Counted from the first letter of the stretch, positions 11,879-23,141 are shown. The stretch: DNA of 64,000 nucleotides from Arthonia radiata (GCA_002989075.1 PSQN01000001.1:1853153-1917152); one strand, 5' to 3'. The notes: a model not told the origin generated them from the sequence alone. Made by a program: numbers and translations.

Positions 11879-13686
11879 ATGAAGGGTTCCGCCGTCATCG
11901 CTGCGGCGGCGTTGCTCGGCAACGTGGCTGCTTACCCTCAACTCGCTGAGAAGGTCAACCTCAACAAGCGACAAGGCAACAATGAGTGGATTGCACCTGG
12001 TCCAGGTGATGCTCGTTCTCCATGCCCAGGTACCAATACATTGTAAGAGATGTTTTCCGTTTTCATCCAAGGTTTCGAATCGTCTCGGCATACTGACACA
12101 TGTCACAGGGCCAACCACGGCTTCATTAATCGCAACGGTCGTGGTGTCACCCGCCAGCAGTACCAGCAGGGTTTCCAAGATGCCTTCGGCTTCGTCTTTG
12201 CTGTTACCGACGCTGGTGCTCAAAACGCCATCAACCAGCAGAACCGCGGCGACGGCACTTTTGACCTGGACATCCTGAACCAGGCGCACAAGATCGAGCA
12301 CGATGCCTCCTTGACTCGTAGCGACGCCAGTGGCAGCGGCAACAACTTTGACTTCAACTGTTCCGTTTGGAGCTTGTCTCGCGACTTATACGGCCCTGGT
12401 GATCACGTTGATGTTGTCGGTGCCAATACCGCACGCCTTGGCCGTATCAACGAAGCTCGTCCCGAGGACTCTGACTTCATCGAAAATGATGGTGGCTCCC
12501 TTGCAGAGGCGGGCTTCTACCTTACCACCATGGACGACCCCGCAGTAGATGGGATTTCCGCGCGTCTTGACTGGATAGATTACTGGTTCGTCAACCAGCG
12601 CCTGCCGACCGAGCTTGGCTGGGTCAAACCGACATCCATCAGCAACCAAGACTTTAACGACGTCGTTAACGCTGTGCAAGCTGCTCAGACCACTGTGCCT
12701 GCCGGCCCTGGTGCTCCCGGTTTGTGCGGGCCTGCGCCGACCACGACTTCATCAACTTCATCCACCTCATCCACGTCTACAACATCTACGACGACTTCCC
12801 AGCCTGGACCAACCGGCCCAACCGCTCCAACTGGTCCAACTGGTCCAACTGGAAACCCAGGCAGCACTGGCAACCCAGGGAGCACCGGCAATCCAGGAAG
12901 TACCGGGAACCCAGGCAACCCAGGCAACCCTGGCTCAACGAACAACCCCGGCTCAACGAACAACCCCGGATCCACGAACGTCCCCGGATCCACGAACGTC
13001 CCCGGCCCTACGAACAATCCGCCAAACCCGAACCCCACTCCCTCTGTGCCTGGCAACAGTGGCCCTGGATCGCTCCCGGCCGGCCCTACTACTTATCCGA
13101 CAGCACCGTACAACTACAACACGACAACCGCTGGTGCCGGACCTACCATCACGAACGGGCCAACGACCACTCAGAATGGAGGTCCTTCCGTGCCGGCTAG
13201 CGTCTCCTCTGCTGCGTCCACGAGTGCCACTGCCCTGGCTGGACCTCCTCCGCAAATTCCATGTGGGTACTATGTCGAGCTATCTGCCGAAGAGTGGGGT
13301 AAGTCTTTCCAGCGCAACACCTTTAGAAGCTCGAGCTAACAAGCGAAACAGCGACCGTGCAAGCCATCATAGAGGGCTATATCCGGAAAGTGAAGCAGCT
13401 CATCGACGCCTTGACTCACCTCCAAAGCTATGGTCAATTCCAGCTTCCAGGCGTTAGCGTTCCTGATCAGTTCAACGCGCCCTGGTTTGGTGGAATGTCC
13501 GGTAGCTCCGCAGGTCCATCTCAAGGTCAACCTCAGCTTCCCGGCGCCCTCAACCAGGCCGCTCCTACGAATGCTGCTGCTGCTCAAAGTAGCGTACCTC
13601 AACAAGCCGGACAACCGGCCTACAACCCTGGGTCTGGCTCGTACGGTGCGAGCTTGCCTGCTCAAAACACTTGCGCTTGCAAGTAA
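11879..13686 (+). CDS. Secreted heme-thiolate peroxidase (chloroperoxidase/UPO family) with Gly-Pro linker
   Basis: Exons 11879-12042, 12109-13298 and 13352-13686 join to 562 aa. A signal peptide (residues 1-18, ending NVAAY) is followed by a Kex2-type KR at 30-31. The peroxidase domain shows the family-2 motifs: PCP (Cys49, proximal heme ligand), ANHGFINRNG, and EHDASLTR (Glu118-His119-Asp120), then FNCSVWSLSRDLYG. Fungal relatives oxidise or halogenate substrates with H2O2 outside the cell. After the domain (~residue 262) comes a Thr/Ser run, then about 80 residues of G-x-P/GNPGST repeats (286-365), a Thr/Ser region, and a C-terminal domain beginning IPCGYYVELSAEEW and ending with CAC near the stop. 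That tail is unusual for the family, which normally ends after ~250-380 residues. It may anchor the enzyme in the wall (inference). Confidence 0.88.
12811..13020 (+). repeat. In-frame Gly-Pro/Asn-Pro-Gly-Ser-Thr tandem repeat
   Basis: Coding repeat inside the peroxidase gene: units of about 9-15 nt encoding GPT, GNPGST and NNPGST/NVPGST. The antisense strand is also open here and would encode a collagen-like chain, which is a by-product of the repeat. Such arrays tend to vary in length between strains. Confidence 0.85.
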
Positions 13687-14274
13687 ATGAAATTTGGGTA
13701 ACAAGTTAGGTCCTGGCGTTACACTCACTTCTGATTTCTGATTCACGGCCGCGACGATCTTGGCCAGGCGCGATTATACCAACGCTGCATCGAGTTGATG
13801 TCAGTTGATTTGCACAGGAGGATGTTTGGTGCATGCAGCGATACTCCGCGGCACAATAATGGAAATGTTGATTTCCTCTTTGTCATGTGTACAGAATGTA
13901 CAACGCCATCTACTGAGAGATGAGCATGAATGAAAATGGTTCAATCATTTGTTCCTGTTCCCAAAACTGAATTGAGATTGTTACAGTTGGACGCTCGGGA
14001 GATGCGACTTGATCTTGAGAAACGCAAGTAGTGGTACTCTTTAGCCGCTGGGATCGGATCACATCCCTTCAGGATGACTTGCCGCCCCAATAATGTCCGC
14101 GCCGATTAGCAGAGCCTTGGCGCAGCATTAGCAGGAATGCAAGTCTGAGTGTTCTTAGCTACGCCAGCTTCCTAGCGAGGCTGCAATACTCACAGTTGTT
14201 GACCTAATGTGACACATCTACTTTACATCTTGGGAGCTTAATTGCGAAATATACTTCCGCGGCCGGCAATCTAT
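13687..14274. other. Intergenic, peroxidase 3' flank
   Basis: About 590 bp with no conserved frame, RNA gene or repeat visible. Confidence 0.4.
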
Positions 14275-14310
14275 CCTGAGATGCGCAGTAACCCTGAGAT
14301 GCACAGTACC
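14275..14310. repeat. 18-bp tandem duplication upstream of UreG
   Basis: Two adjacent 18-bp units, CCTGAGATGCGCAGTAAC and CCTGAGATGCACAGTACC (two mismatches), about 110 bp before the UreG start codon. It may be a duplicated promoter element; no known site is recognised. Confidence 0.6.
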
Positions 14311-14419
14311 CTATCCGGAGTCCGTCCGACCGCCCCTTCATGCCCCTCAGGGCAGCTACACCTTCGTGACCTTATCTGCAATTCATCTCGACGTTGGCGT
14401 GGGATGATTATCAAGCAAC

Positions 14420-15393
14420 ATGGCTCACGCTCACGATGGCTCATCTTACACTCATGACCACGCTGGCGGCGATCATGGTCACTCGCATGAAGTCCTTGAC
14501 GGCCCTGGTTCCTACGTCCTCCGCGAAATGCCCGTAGTCGAAGGTCGCGACTGGAACGAGCGCGCTTTCACAGTCGGCATTGGCGGGTAGGTGCGTCAAC
14601 GCATAATTTCTGGACCTTTGAGAATGTCTACGGCCTGCCTCTAAGACATTCCGTCAGGACATGCCTTACCCCAGGCTCCGCGTAGTATGGGACTCTCAAA
14701 GCTAAACTGACAAACCTCGGACAGTCCTGTCGGCTCTGGCAAGACAGCACTCATGCTGGCTCTTTGTCGACGCCTCCGTGACGAGTACTCCCTCGCAGCC
14801 GTGACCAATGACATCTTCACGCGTGAAGATCGAGACTTCCTGCTCAAGCACTCTGCACTCCCCACCGAACGCCTCACTGCTATCGAAACAGGCGGCTGCC
14901 CACACGCCGCCGTGCGCGAAGATATCTCGAGCAACCTGCTTGCGCTCACGAGCCTACACAGGAGGCATCATACAGACATTCTGCTAATAGAGAGTGGAGG
15001 GGATAACTTGGCTGCAAATTACAGCCGTGAGCTGGCGGACTTCATCATCTATGTGATTGATGTGGCTGGCGGCGACAAGATACCGAGAAAAGGCGGCCCG
15101 GGTATCACGCAGAGTGATCTGCTGGTCGTGAACAAGATTGACTTGGCTGAGGCAGTAGGAGCGGATCTTGGGGTGATGGAGAGGGAGAGTGGGGTTATGA
15201 GGTGAGCTTAGATCTCGACCCTTAGGCTTGCGTACATTCCGGCTGATACATGGACAGAGAGGGAGGCCCAACGATCTTCGCGGAGGTCAAGAACGGTAAA
15301 AACGTAGAGCACATTGTACAGCTCATATTGAGCGCTTGGAAGAGCTGTGGCGCGGATGCTGCATATAGAAAGCGTATGGCGACCACGACGTGA
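14420..15393 (+). CDS. ureG: Urease accessory GTPase UreG
   Basis: Exons 14420-14586, 14725-15201 and 15258-15393 give 259 aa. The N terminus is His-rich (HAHDG...[13 protein letters not shown]), a nickel-binding feature of eukaryotic UreG. The P-loop GVG-type motif is rebuilt across intron 1 as [13 protein letters not shown]. Later motifs are [13 protein letters not shown], the metal-binding ETGGCPHAA (Cys-Pro-His), [13 protein letters not shown] and VNKIDLA. UreG uses GTP hydrolysis to deliver Ni2+ into apo-urease with UreD/UreF, so it is needed for urea use. Introns are 138 and 56 nt. No other urease gene is in the window. Confidence 0.96.
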
Positions 15394-15598
15394 TGGCGAT
15401 GGAGTTTGTCTGCGAAGAGAGGCGAAAGGAGATTTGTGCTACTGGAGAAGTATTACCAGTGTCAGCATCACTCGCGACTCTACCGAGAGCCGTTGAAGTT
15501 GGGTTTCCGGCGCTAGTACATGTGTAACACATCTAATGTACATGAGGGACGGCGATCGGCTGATCCACAGTCATGCTGCACCTCAGCATCTCTCAACC

Positions 15599-16809
15599 AT
15601 GCCTCGAATATCTTCGTCGATCCTCGGCGCATTGCTGGTGACTCGTAGTGTGATGTTTCATGAACGCATAGATACACATGCTCATTTCGTCCCTTCAGTA
15701 TGGCGAACAGCACTGGAACAGACAGGTAACGCGAGGCCAGATGGTATGCCAGCGATACCGCAATGGAGCGCAGATGAACATCTGCAGCTGATGAACGAGC
15801 TCAACATCAAGAAGAGGTAAACCTAGATTTTCAACTTCTTACGTTCAGCAAACTTCCCCCAGAACTTTATGTCAGCGTTGTCAAAAAAAGTTCGATTCTA
15901 AGCCAAATGCCGATAGCGCGGAGGCTGATGAGCAAAGTGGTACACTAATATCCCGTCTATCAGTATTCTCAGCATCACCTCGCCCGGCGTCCACCTCATA
16001 CCTAATGACAACGCTTCTGCCTCTACGCTCGCCCGGCAATGCAACGAGCACGCAGCAGAGCTCAAACGTCGTCATCCCAATCGCTTCGGCTTTTGGGCCT
16101 CCGTACCGCTTCCTGACGTCGAGGCTAGTGTCGCCGAAGCTTGCTACGCTCTCGATCATCTCGAAGCCGACGGCGTTATGTCTTGACGAACCATCACGGC
16201 CGATATCTGGGTGATGGCTCCTTTGAGTCTTTCTGGGACGAGCTTCACAAGCGTCATGCGGTGGTCTTCATCCATCCCACAACGCCTTGTACTCATCTCG
16301 CAGATGGATCTTGCCAGCCAGCTGCGCCGCTCTCAGGGCAGTACCCAAACCCCATGTTTGAGTTCATGCTCGATACGGGTCGCACATTGATCGACCTCTT
16401 CCTCTCCGGCACGATCAAGCGCCACCCCAAAATTAACTGGCTCGTCTCACATGCTGGCGGCGCCCTGCCGGTGCTGATTGAGCGCTTCACCGTCATCTCT
16501 TCGCTGCTGAACCTATCTATGGGCGGCGAAACAGCCGAGACCATCAAAGCTGAACTGCAGGAGAAATTCTACTTTGACCTCGCTGGCATGCCATATCCGG
16601 CAGCGATCAACGCGCTGCTGGAGTATGCGGATGCGAGCAGGATTACGTACGGGAGTGACTATTGCTTTACGTCGGCTGATGCGACCAGGAAGTTGGTGGC
16701 GGAGATGGAAGAGTGGCTGCCCAAGATCTGGGAGACGCAAGTGGAGAGGGATATGGTCATGCGAGGAAATGCTGAGAGCTTGCTAGATAAAAGCGATGCC
16801 AGTATGTAA
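15599..16809 (+). CDS. Amidohydrolase-2 family decarboxylase-like protein, apparent frameshift
   Basis: Exon 1 is 15599-15816; exon 2 starts 15964 after a 147 nt intron. Metal-ligand motif DTHAH (IDTHAHFVP), FGFWASVPLPD, then after ~16185 LTNHHGRYLGD, VFIHPTTP, HAGGALPVLIERF and YGSDYCF (late Asp ligand). This is the ACMSD/6-methylsalicylate decarboxylase-like amidohydrolase group, zinc-dependent decarboxylases or hydrolases of aromatic acids. The frame breaks at 16181-16183: upstream reads ...EADGVMS-stop, downstream resumes as LTNHHG one base out. The family normally reads DGV-x-x-LTN without a gap, so exactly one base seems to be missing. No intron of realistic size repairs it. It could be a sequencing indel or a genuine broken allele; the downstream part is otherwise fully conserved, suggesting error or a recent event. 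Confidence 0.75.
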
Positions 16810-17104
16810 GGCCACCAGCAGAACTGTATGTCTATAATACAGCAAAGACCCTCATTGCAAGCTCTAACAGCACGCGGCACAGCAGTCGAAGCTTTGCTCG
16901 ACATTCCTGCAAGCCCAGCTTTGCCTTTGCTCTTGCTCTTGCTCTTGCTCTTGCTCTTGCTCTTGCTCTTGCTCTTGCTCTTGCTCTTGCTCTTGCTCTT
17001 GCTCTTGCTCTTGCTCTTGCTCTTGCTCTTGCTGTAAATGGAGAGCCTTTGAGAGGGTGACTTCATACGACTATGCCGTGACTTTTGTGCCCCGGCCTTA
17101 GGCC
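16810..17104. repeat. Dispersed repeat, copy A (with expanded hexamer)
   Basis: This block begins directly after the amidohydrolase stop and is also found, without most of the hexamer, at 19533-19733. Both start with CCAGYAGAACT and share the segments around ATGTCTATAATAC and GAGAGGGTGACTT, ending at a shared GGCC. Copy A is the less mutated. No coding capacity or Pol III boxes are evident, so its nature is unknown. Confidence 0.8.
16927..17033. repeat. (TTGCTC)n hexanucleotide microsatellite
   Basis: About 17-18 perfect TTGCTC units inside repeat copy A. On both strands the array is open: Leu-rich on plus, Lys-Ser on minus. I treat these frames as artefacts. Copy B has only about 2-3 units, so the array expanded in copy A. 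Confidence 0.95.
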
Positions 17105-17657
17105 ATTATCAGGTGAATAGCAAGCTGGAGATCTCATCAGGTCGATATGCCGCTGTAGCCCAGCAGTAGAATGTAGTTGTGATAGAGTGCAGTATCCACG
17201 TCTCTTATGTTTCAGAGCAGAGTCATGTTCTTTGTCTTAACCGGAATGATTGCCGCAGACTTAATCAAGCCCGCTTGAGATCTGGTTCCTGGCGCTATCA
17301 CCACTTGGTCGATACCGAGGCCCAATCTGGAAATGTCAGCGCCAAGCCTCCCATATCCCATTGACCTTTTGCGATTTCAACTCACTCTCAACAGCGCCAT
17401 CTCTGCGACCACAGGATCGTTGGTCGTCTCATCTCACTTCAAGTGACCTCACGCTCGTTCTGACTGACACAGAAGCCACTCCATCAGCCGAAAACCGCGC
17501 GATAGTCCTCAATGGCCTAGCTCAACAACGCCTACGCCTATCTCGTCCCACTTGCAGCACCGTCCTGCACGATCCCGGTCCAACAGCGAACCAATACATT
17601 CCCCCAAAGTAACGTTCGATCGCCACTATCTCGATACCTACACCTTCAACGCCCGCA
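17105..17657. other. Intergenic, promoter of PC-esterase-like gene
   Basis: About 550 bp with only short frames and no recognisable element. Confidence 0.4.
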
Positions 17658-19193
17658 ATGGGCCCCCCACCACCTCTCGATACCATTCGGCCTCGGCCAC
17701 CGAAGCAATACCAAGATACGCCGACCACACCCAGCGCATTCCACGGCATGCCGTCGAATTATCAGCAGAAGAGCAGAGCGCCAGAGTCCGCGCCAGAGAC
17801 ACCTTCCTACTTTTCTGGCTCGACGAGTCCGCGCGGTGCATCGCCGGAATGGCGGAGTGGGAGAAGAGGAGGGAGTGGGTTTGACTTGAAGAAGCTGGGT
17901 CAGGTGGGCGCTGCGGCGCTGACATGTGTGCTCATATACTTTTTTGTGTCGAGCGTGTTTGCGCCGCAAGCGTCGAAGGGCGAGATGTTGAGTGAGGGCG
18001 TACTGTCGAAGAAGTGAGTGCGCTCGGTGACATATCTGGAAGAGTTTCGTGTTGGGGACGAAGAAGCTGACCTACGCGCAATAGTCATTTCGTTGACTAC
18101 GAGGGTGGACTCGAGTGCCGATTGTCCTCCACAGACATCTACGTGCCACCAGTATGGAACACACCACAAGCGAAGAAGAAATTTCCATTCTGCAAGAACC
18201 GCGCCAATCTGCTGAAGGCGTTGAGCGGCGGTGGGAGACACGGCTATGATATGCCTTACATGCCCATTGGTACACTACTTCTTCCCATCCCCTATAACAT
18301 CCGGCTTCCTCTTCCTTCCCGCAAAGTGCCCACGACCCGCACCTCTGCTAACACCTCCTCCTCAAGGCTGCCACTACAAATGGTACACGCCCCTCGAAAT
18401 CTGCATGCTCCTCGACCGCTTCGACGGCGTCGTCTTCATTGGCGACGAGCTCATCTCCAACCTCTACACGGCCTTCAATATCCTCCTGAGGCGGGACCTC
18501 GCCCTCGGCGCCGTGCAAGCCTGGAAGATGACGCCCCAGCAGCGCGAGGCCTGCCGCTGCGACGCCCAGTACACGAACCCCGCGTGCGCTGAGTTCTTCG
18601 TCACTTCCAACGAGGACGTGGGCGCCAGCGACGCGGACCCGACCCTCAAGAGCCCGTACGCGTGCAATAGGATTCCGCACTTCTACCTGCGGATCGCGGG
18701 GAGCCCGGCGCCGGAAGAGGAGAAGGTGCGGTTCCAGGAGCTGTTGGATAAGGATAAGCAGAGCTGGAAGCCTGTCGCGATTGTGCACTCTCTGGGGTTG
18801 TCAACGGGCATGCAGTGGCCGCAGGCGACGGATAGCATGGACGAGTGGCTCACCATCGCCGACAACTCTGGGCGGAACAGCCCCTTCCTGTGGGTAGGCC
18901 CGAATGCGGCGGGCCATTTGAAGCCGCCGGCGAAGATCATGCAGGAGGGTAATAACGCGCTTTGGCATTATAGTTTGGAGATGGGAAAGGAGGCGCAGAG
19001 GAGAGGTGTGGAGAGTTTGGAGCTGTATAACTCGACTGTGCAGGCGAATAGCTGGAATGGGGATTTGTATGGGGAGAAGGTGAGCGTGGCGCAGGCTATG
19101 ATGGTGAGTTTCAGTGGTCTTAACGGGAGGAGGGAACTGAATGCTGATCTGGGCCAGGTGATCAATTGGCTTGCCAGGCTAGAGACGACATGA
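17658..19193 (+). CDS. Type II membrane protein, PC-esterase/TBL-like
   Basis: Exons 17658-18013, 18085-18269 and 18367-19193 give 455 aa. A Pro/Ser-rich cytosolic tail is followed by one membrane segment (VGAAALTCVLIYFFVSSVF, ~residues 93-111), so the bulk should be lumenal or extracellular. The lumenal part has HFVDYEGGLECRL, GCHYKWYTP and FIGDELISNLYTAFN, an SGNH-type GD motif in the place of the GDS of plant TBL polysaccharide O-acetyltransferases, and several cysteines (CRCDAQYTNPAC). A Golgi role in glycan modification is inferred from topology and fold similarity. The catalytic Ser of GDS is Glu here, so activity is uncertain. All three exons join in phase. Confidence 0.68.
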
Positions 19194-19532
19194 GCCACGT
19201 GAACAAATTGCGCATAGGGCATCGTCTAATTGCGAGAAACAAAAAAAGAGTTGCTTCTTGCGTGAAGACAGTCATGAGCATACGACTGAGAAGGCCTGGC
19301 TATGAATCACGTCCTCAGAAGGTCAATCCTAAACAGCATCGCGAGGCGTCGGGGGACTCGATTGCAGGTGGCGTCAACATATGCCATCGTTCAATGAGAT
19401 TATAGGTGGATCACGAAATAAGCCGGTGGACTTCAATGGGCATATCCTAGATCTGTATACTTTGAACAGCAGCGAATACGACCTTACTGCATACTTGGAC
19501 CGGGCCAAGGCTAGGGAACATAAGTCGTGGCA
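19194..19532. other. Intergenic, 3' flank of PC-esterase-like gene
   Basis: About 340 bp, no gene or RNA seen. Confidence 0.4.
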
Positions 19533-19733
19533 GACTACCAGTAGAACTATATGTCTATAATACTGCAAAGACTCTCGTTACAAGCTCTAAAAGTACGCGG
19601 CAAAATAGTTAAGGCTTTACTCGATATTCCTATAAGCTCAGCTTTGCTCTTACTCTTGCTGTAAATAGAGAGGCTGGGAGAGGGTGACTTTATACGACCA
19701 TGTTATAACTTTTGCGCCCCAGCCTCGGGCCCT
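19533..19733. repeat. Dispersed repeat, copy B (RIP-like mutated)
   Basis: Aligns along its length with copy A at 16810-17104. Most visible differences are C-to-T or G-to-A, often CpA to TpA (TpG to TpA on the other strand): for example CTGTATG to CTATATG, CGACATTCC to CGATATTCC, CTGCAAGCC to CTATAAGCT. This is the signature of repeat-induced point mutation. The hexamer is reduced to TTGCTC-TTACTC-TTGCT. Confidence 0.82.
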
Positions 19734-19939
19734 GAGAGTATTTCGCAGTCTCCGCGGTACCAAGTGATATCGTGGTACGCTTATAGTTGATATGTTGCTC
19801 GATGAAGCAGAAGAAATATAGTAATGGGTTCGATCGAGCTTTTTGGATATTTCATTGCATCCTACATCCAACGTCTCGCCAGCACTTGCTACCAACGATC
19901 CGAGTATCCTCGCCCAGCTGGATCTCGCACTCGACACCC

Positions 19940-21725
19940 TCATACCGCTTTCTCCTTCCTTACAGTACTTCCACTCCACAACGACCGCAAGAGCTTCTCA
20001 CCCATTCCCCACACACTTTTGGCCACCCACCACCCCGGCTCCACCGCGTACCATACGCAATCCCACCCCCAGACCAGCCAACTCAACCAGTATACCACAA
20101 ATCTGAGCATCCAGTCGCCCGCGGTAAACTTCGGCCTTCTCCCTCTCATGAAAGTCGCGTCCACGAATTCAAACGGCAACTTTGCGCCCAAATGCTCCAT
20201 CGCAACAGCAACACCCGAGGAGAAGCCATCCTCGTGGAAGCCGTAGCGAGTCCATGCGCCTGCGTAGGAAATACCTCGTGTATTTTGGATGGACGGAAGC
20301 GCTTTCTGCGCGCTTATGATCGTTGGCGTGTACAGCGGGTGGTGGTATATGTACTTCCCTTGCACTGTTTGTGGCCTTGGCGGTTTTGGGGGGTTGAGTG
20401 TGACGAGGACGTTGGAGAAGGAAGTCGGGATATGTTGGAGTATATTCATGTTATAGGTCAGCGCTACTTTGGCGTCGTCCGTACTTGCTGAGCCGGTGCG
20501 TGATGTGGATGTGAGGAGGTTCCATGAAGACCAGACGGCTTTGCGGCGAGGGAGGAGGGATGTGTCATTATGGAGGTAAGCGACGTTCTCGGTCGTTGCG
20601 AAGTTGTTGAGGATGTTGCGCTCGGGCTCGGTGCCGCCGTCGTGAATAATGTTGGCGGCTGTGTCGCCGTGGACTGCTAGGATGACGTGGTCAAAGAGAT
20701 CTTCGGTGTCGTTTTCGAACTGGAGAATGAGCTTGTTGTTGATCTCTTCGATTCCGATGACAGGTGTCTGAAGATGTATACGGTCGTCAGGAAATTCTTG
20801 CAAGACTGCCTCAATATACTGTGCGGAGCCGCCAGGTATGGTCATCCAGTCTGGCCGGTGTGCGAAGGTGGAGAGGAGGTGATGGTTGTACATGAAGCGG
20901 ATGAGGGTGAGGGCGGGGAAGTTCAGGGTACATTGATGAGGTGGTGTTGACCAAACGGCGGCGGTCATTGGAATGATGTAGTCGTCTTTGAAGGCTTGGG
21001 AGTAGCCATTCTGGTCGCAGTAATCGCCAATAGTCTGTCCAGACTGTGGGTGCTGGATTGAGCGGTTCCGCGTGCCTTTTGCTGAGCCACCGGTTGAGCC
21101 ATTGGTATGCTCATCGCGGCCTGCTGGGTCTTCTTCGCTCTCGTCGGACTGCCGCAATAGATCGAGGGCGTATGCATTGAATCGAATGACGTCGTAAAGG
21201 AGCCGCCACATACGCGGGGAGAAGACGTTCGTCCATTGCGCAAAGACCGAGCCTAAAGATGTGCCAGCCCACTCGAATACTCCTTCATCTCTTGAAACAC
21301 CAAACGTCATCGGCGTGAGGACGGTCTTGATCTCCAGGTGTTTCAGGAAGTTGATGAAATTGGCTGTTCAGCATGCGCCTGGTCAGCTCTTTCGATTCTT
21401 CCAAATTGGAGCACGCAGGACAGACCTGCGCTGACATTTTTCAAGGCTCGTACTGACGATATGTAGCGTTGTTGTATACAATGAAGCCCGTATCCACCTC
21501 GATCTCATTGCCATTGTGACGCCATGGCACGGTATTTGTATGCCCACCAAGCACCTCGTCTGCTTCGAAGAGGTGAACCTCATGGTCGGTGCTGGTGTCT
21601 AGAGCCCATAGTGCACCCAGGCCTGACACGCCACTGCCGACAACGGCTACGCGCTTTCTGTTGGGGTCTGAACGTGCAGATGGGGAGCGTGAAGCTTCAG
21701 GCTTCATCTCGACGCCGCTCCACAT
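19940..21725 (-). CDS. FAD-dependent amine oxidase-like protein
   Basis: Exons 21725-21458 and 21363-19940 (94 nt intron, donor GTCAGT) give 563 aa. The junction rebuilds the conserved FIVYNNATYPNF. The dinucleotide-binding motif VVGSGVSGLGALWAL is near residue 30, followed by ADEVLGGHTNTV. Late motifs are NPPKPPRPQ, the FAD-proximal RGISYAGAWTRYGFHEDGFSSGVAVA, and a hydrophobic Trp-rich tail (LRFVVYWLSWLVWGW) that could attach it to a membrane. It resembles the COG2907 group of predicted NAD/FAD-binding oxidoreductases, which in bacteria sit next to cyclopropane-fatty-acid synthases; the substrate here is unknown. Confidence 0.85.
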
Positions 21726-22386
21726 CGTGGAGGTCGCTATTGCAGGCGGTCGGGAGGGGTTGAGCCGCTCTTGAACCCGAGGAGGCGCAGACGCTCAGTA
21801 TATAGAGGATGTGGGACGTCCAGGCCGAGCGAAAGCTCTAAGCGCTGTTGGAAATGCCATGGTAGTGTTTCAGTGGAGAGTCGGAGGAAAGAATGGACTC
21901 GTCAACGTCAGCATGTGAAAGATGCAGCTCGTCGGGGCTTTGGGCCGCCGTTTTCAAGGGCAAGAAGCCGCTAAAGACGCCCCTAAAGTCTCGCCCACGG
22001 CTTCGAGGATAAGGGCATCAAGCCCCCAAATGCTCGGGGTAGGTAGATCGCTCGTACGGACCTCGTGCCTGCCAAGACTGCGGCGAAATCCCGCCGCCTG
22101 TGACGCCAGCCAGTTCCCTTCTTGACCATCTCGTCCCCGTCGTCCTCAGGCAGCCCATCGCTTCTCGCTTGATCATTAACACATCTTCTAGCAGCTCATT
22201 GAGAAAGCTGTCCTACGCCGCCCCAACGTTGCTGCTGTCATTGAATTGGAGGGACACCCTTGATAACATCCGTCCGTGTTTCCTATTCTCAAAGAAAGAC
22301 GAGGACACCGACGTCTCATCACCTGAAAACACTTGAGCAACGAGTCAAGTCCTATACAAACCGCTCACCACTGCACACACTCCACC
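21726..22386. other. Divergent promoter region, amine oxidase / VTI1
   Basis: 660 bp between two divergent starts. Short frames only; no recognisable operator. Confidence 0.45.
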
Positions 22387-23141
22387 ATGTCCTCCCCACT
22401 CGACTCCTCCCCAGGCACCGAGCGCTTCGACGGCTACTCCGCCGAGCTCAACCTCGTCACCGCAGACCTCACCCAGAAACTTGACACTCTCCCCTCACTC
22501 TCCGTCGATGACCGCACCTCCACACTCTCATCATGCGATCGTCTTCTCGACGAGGCCGCCGAGCTCCTCACCAGTATGAAGATGGAGAAGGCCTCGGTCC
22601 CGCAATCCGCCAAGACGAAGGTCGCGCAACGTCTACGGAACCACGAGGGTGACGTCGATGGCTTGAAGCGGCGGCTGGCGAGTTTGAACAGCGATAAGGC
22701 CAAGTTGTTTGGGAATCGATACAGAGATGATCCAGAGGGCGGTGATGAGCAGTTGGAGCAGAGACAGCAGTTGTTGAGTGGGACGGATCGGCTGAATCGG
22801 AGTTCAGGGCGGCTGCGGGAGAGCCAGCGGGTAGCGAACGAGACGGAGCAGATCGGTGCGGGAACGCTGGCGGATTTGGCGCAGCAGCGGACGCAGCTAG
22901 AGGGGACGCGGGAGCGGTTGTTGGAGAGCGAGGGGTATACGGATAGGAGTATCAAGACGTTGAGGGGAATGGCGAGAAGGTAAGTCGATGGCGGCTCTTG
23001 GAGGCATTGAATGTTACGCGAAAAGGACGCACGCTAACGAGAAAGTCTCACAGGATGGCTACCAACCGGCTGATTACGATTGCCATCATTACGATACTGG
23101 TCATATTGATCATTGCGGTGATCGTGAGTAAGTTCAGATGA
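22387..23141 (+). CDS. VTI1: v-SNARE VTI1 (Qb-SNARE)
   Basis: Exons 22387-22979 and 23054-23141 give 226 aa. An N-terminal Habc-type helical region is followed by the Qb SNARE motif (TDRLNRSSGRLRESQRVANETEQIG, with the zero-layer Gln in the second half), then MARRMATNR and a C-terminal tail anchor (LITIAIITILVILIIAVIV). The intron falls exactly between the SNARE motif and the anchor, and carries a CTAAC branch site. VTI1 pairs with several syntaxins in Golgi, endosome and vacuole fusion. Length matches yeast Vti1 (217 aa). Confidence 0.95.

Noticed and set aside
12685-13056. Minus-strand collagen-like frame (GLPGLPG type)
   Set aside because: Antisense of the peroxidase Gly-Pro repeat; no independent start or support.
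16659-17066. Minus-strand frame with a long Lys-Ser repeat
   Set aside because: Produced by the TTGCTC hexamer; it overlaps the amidohydrolase on the other strand and has no conserved part.
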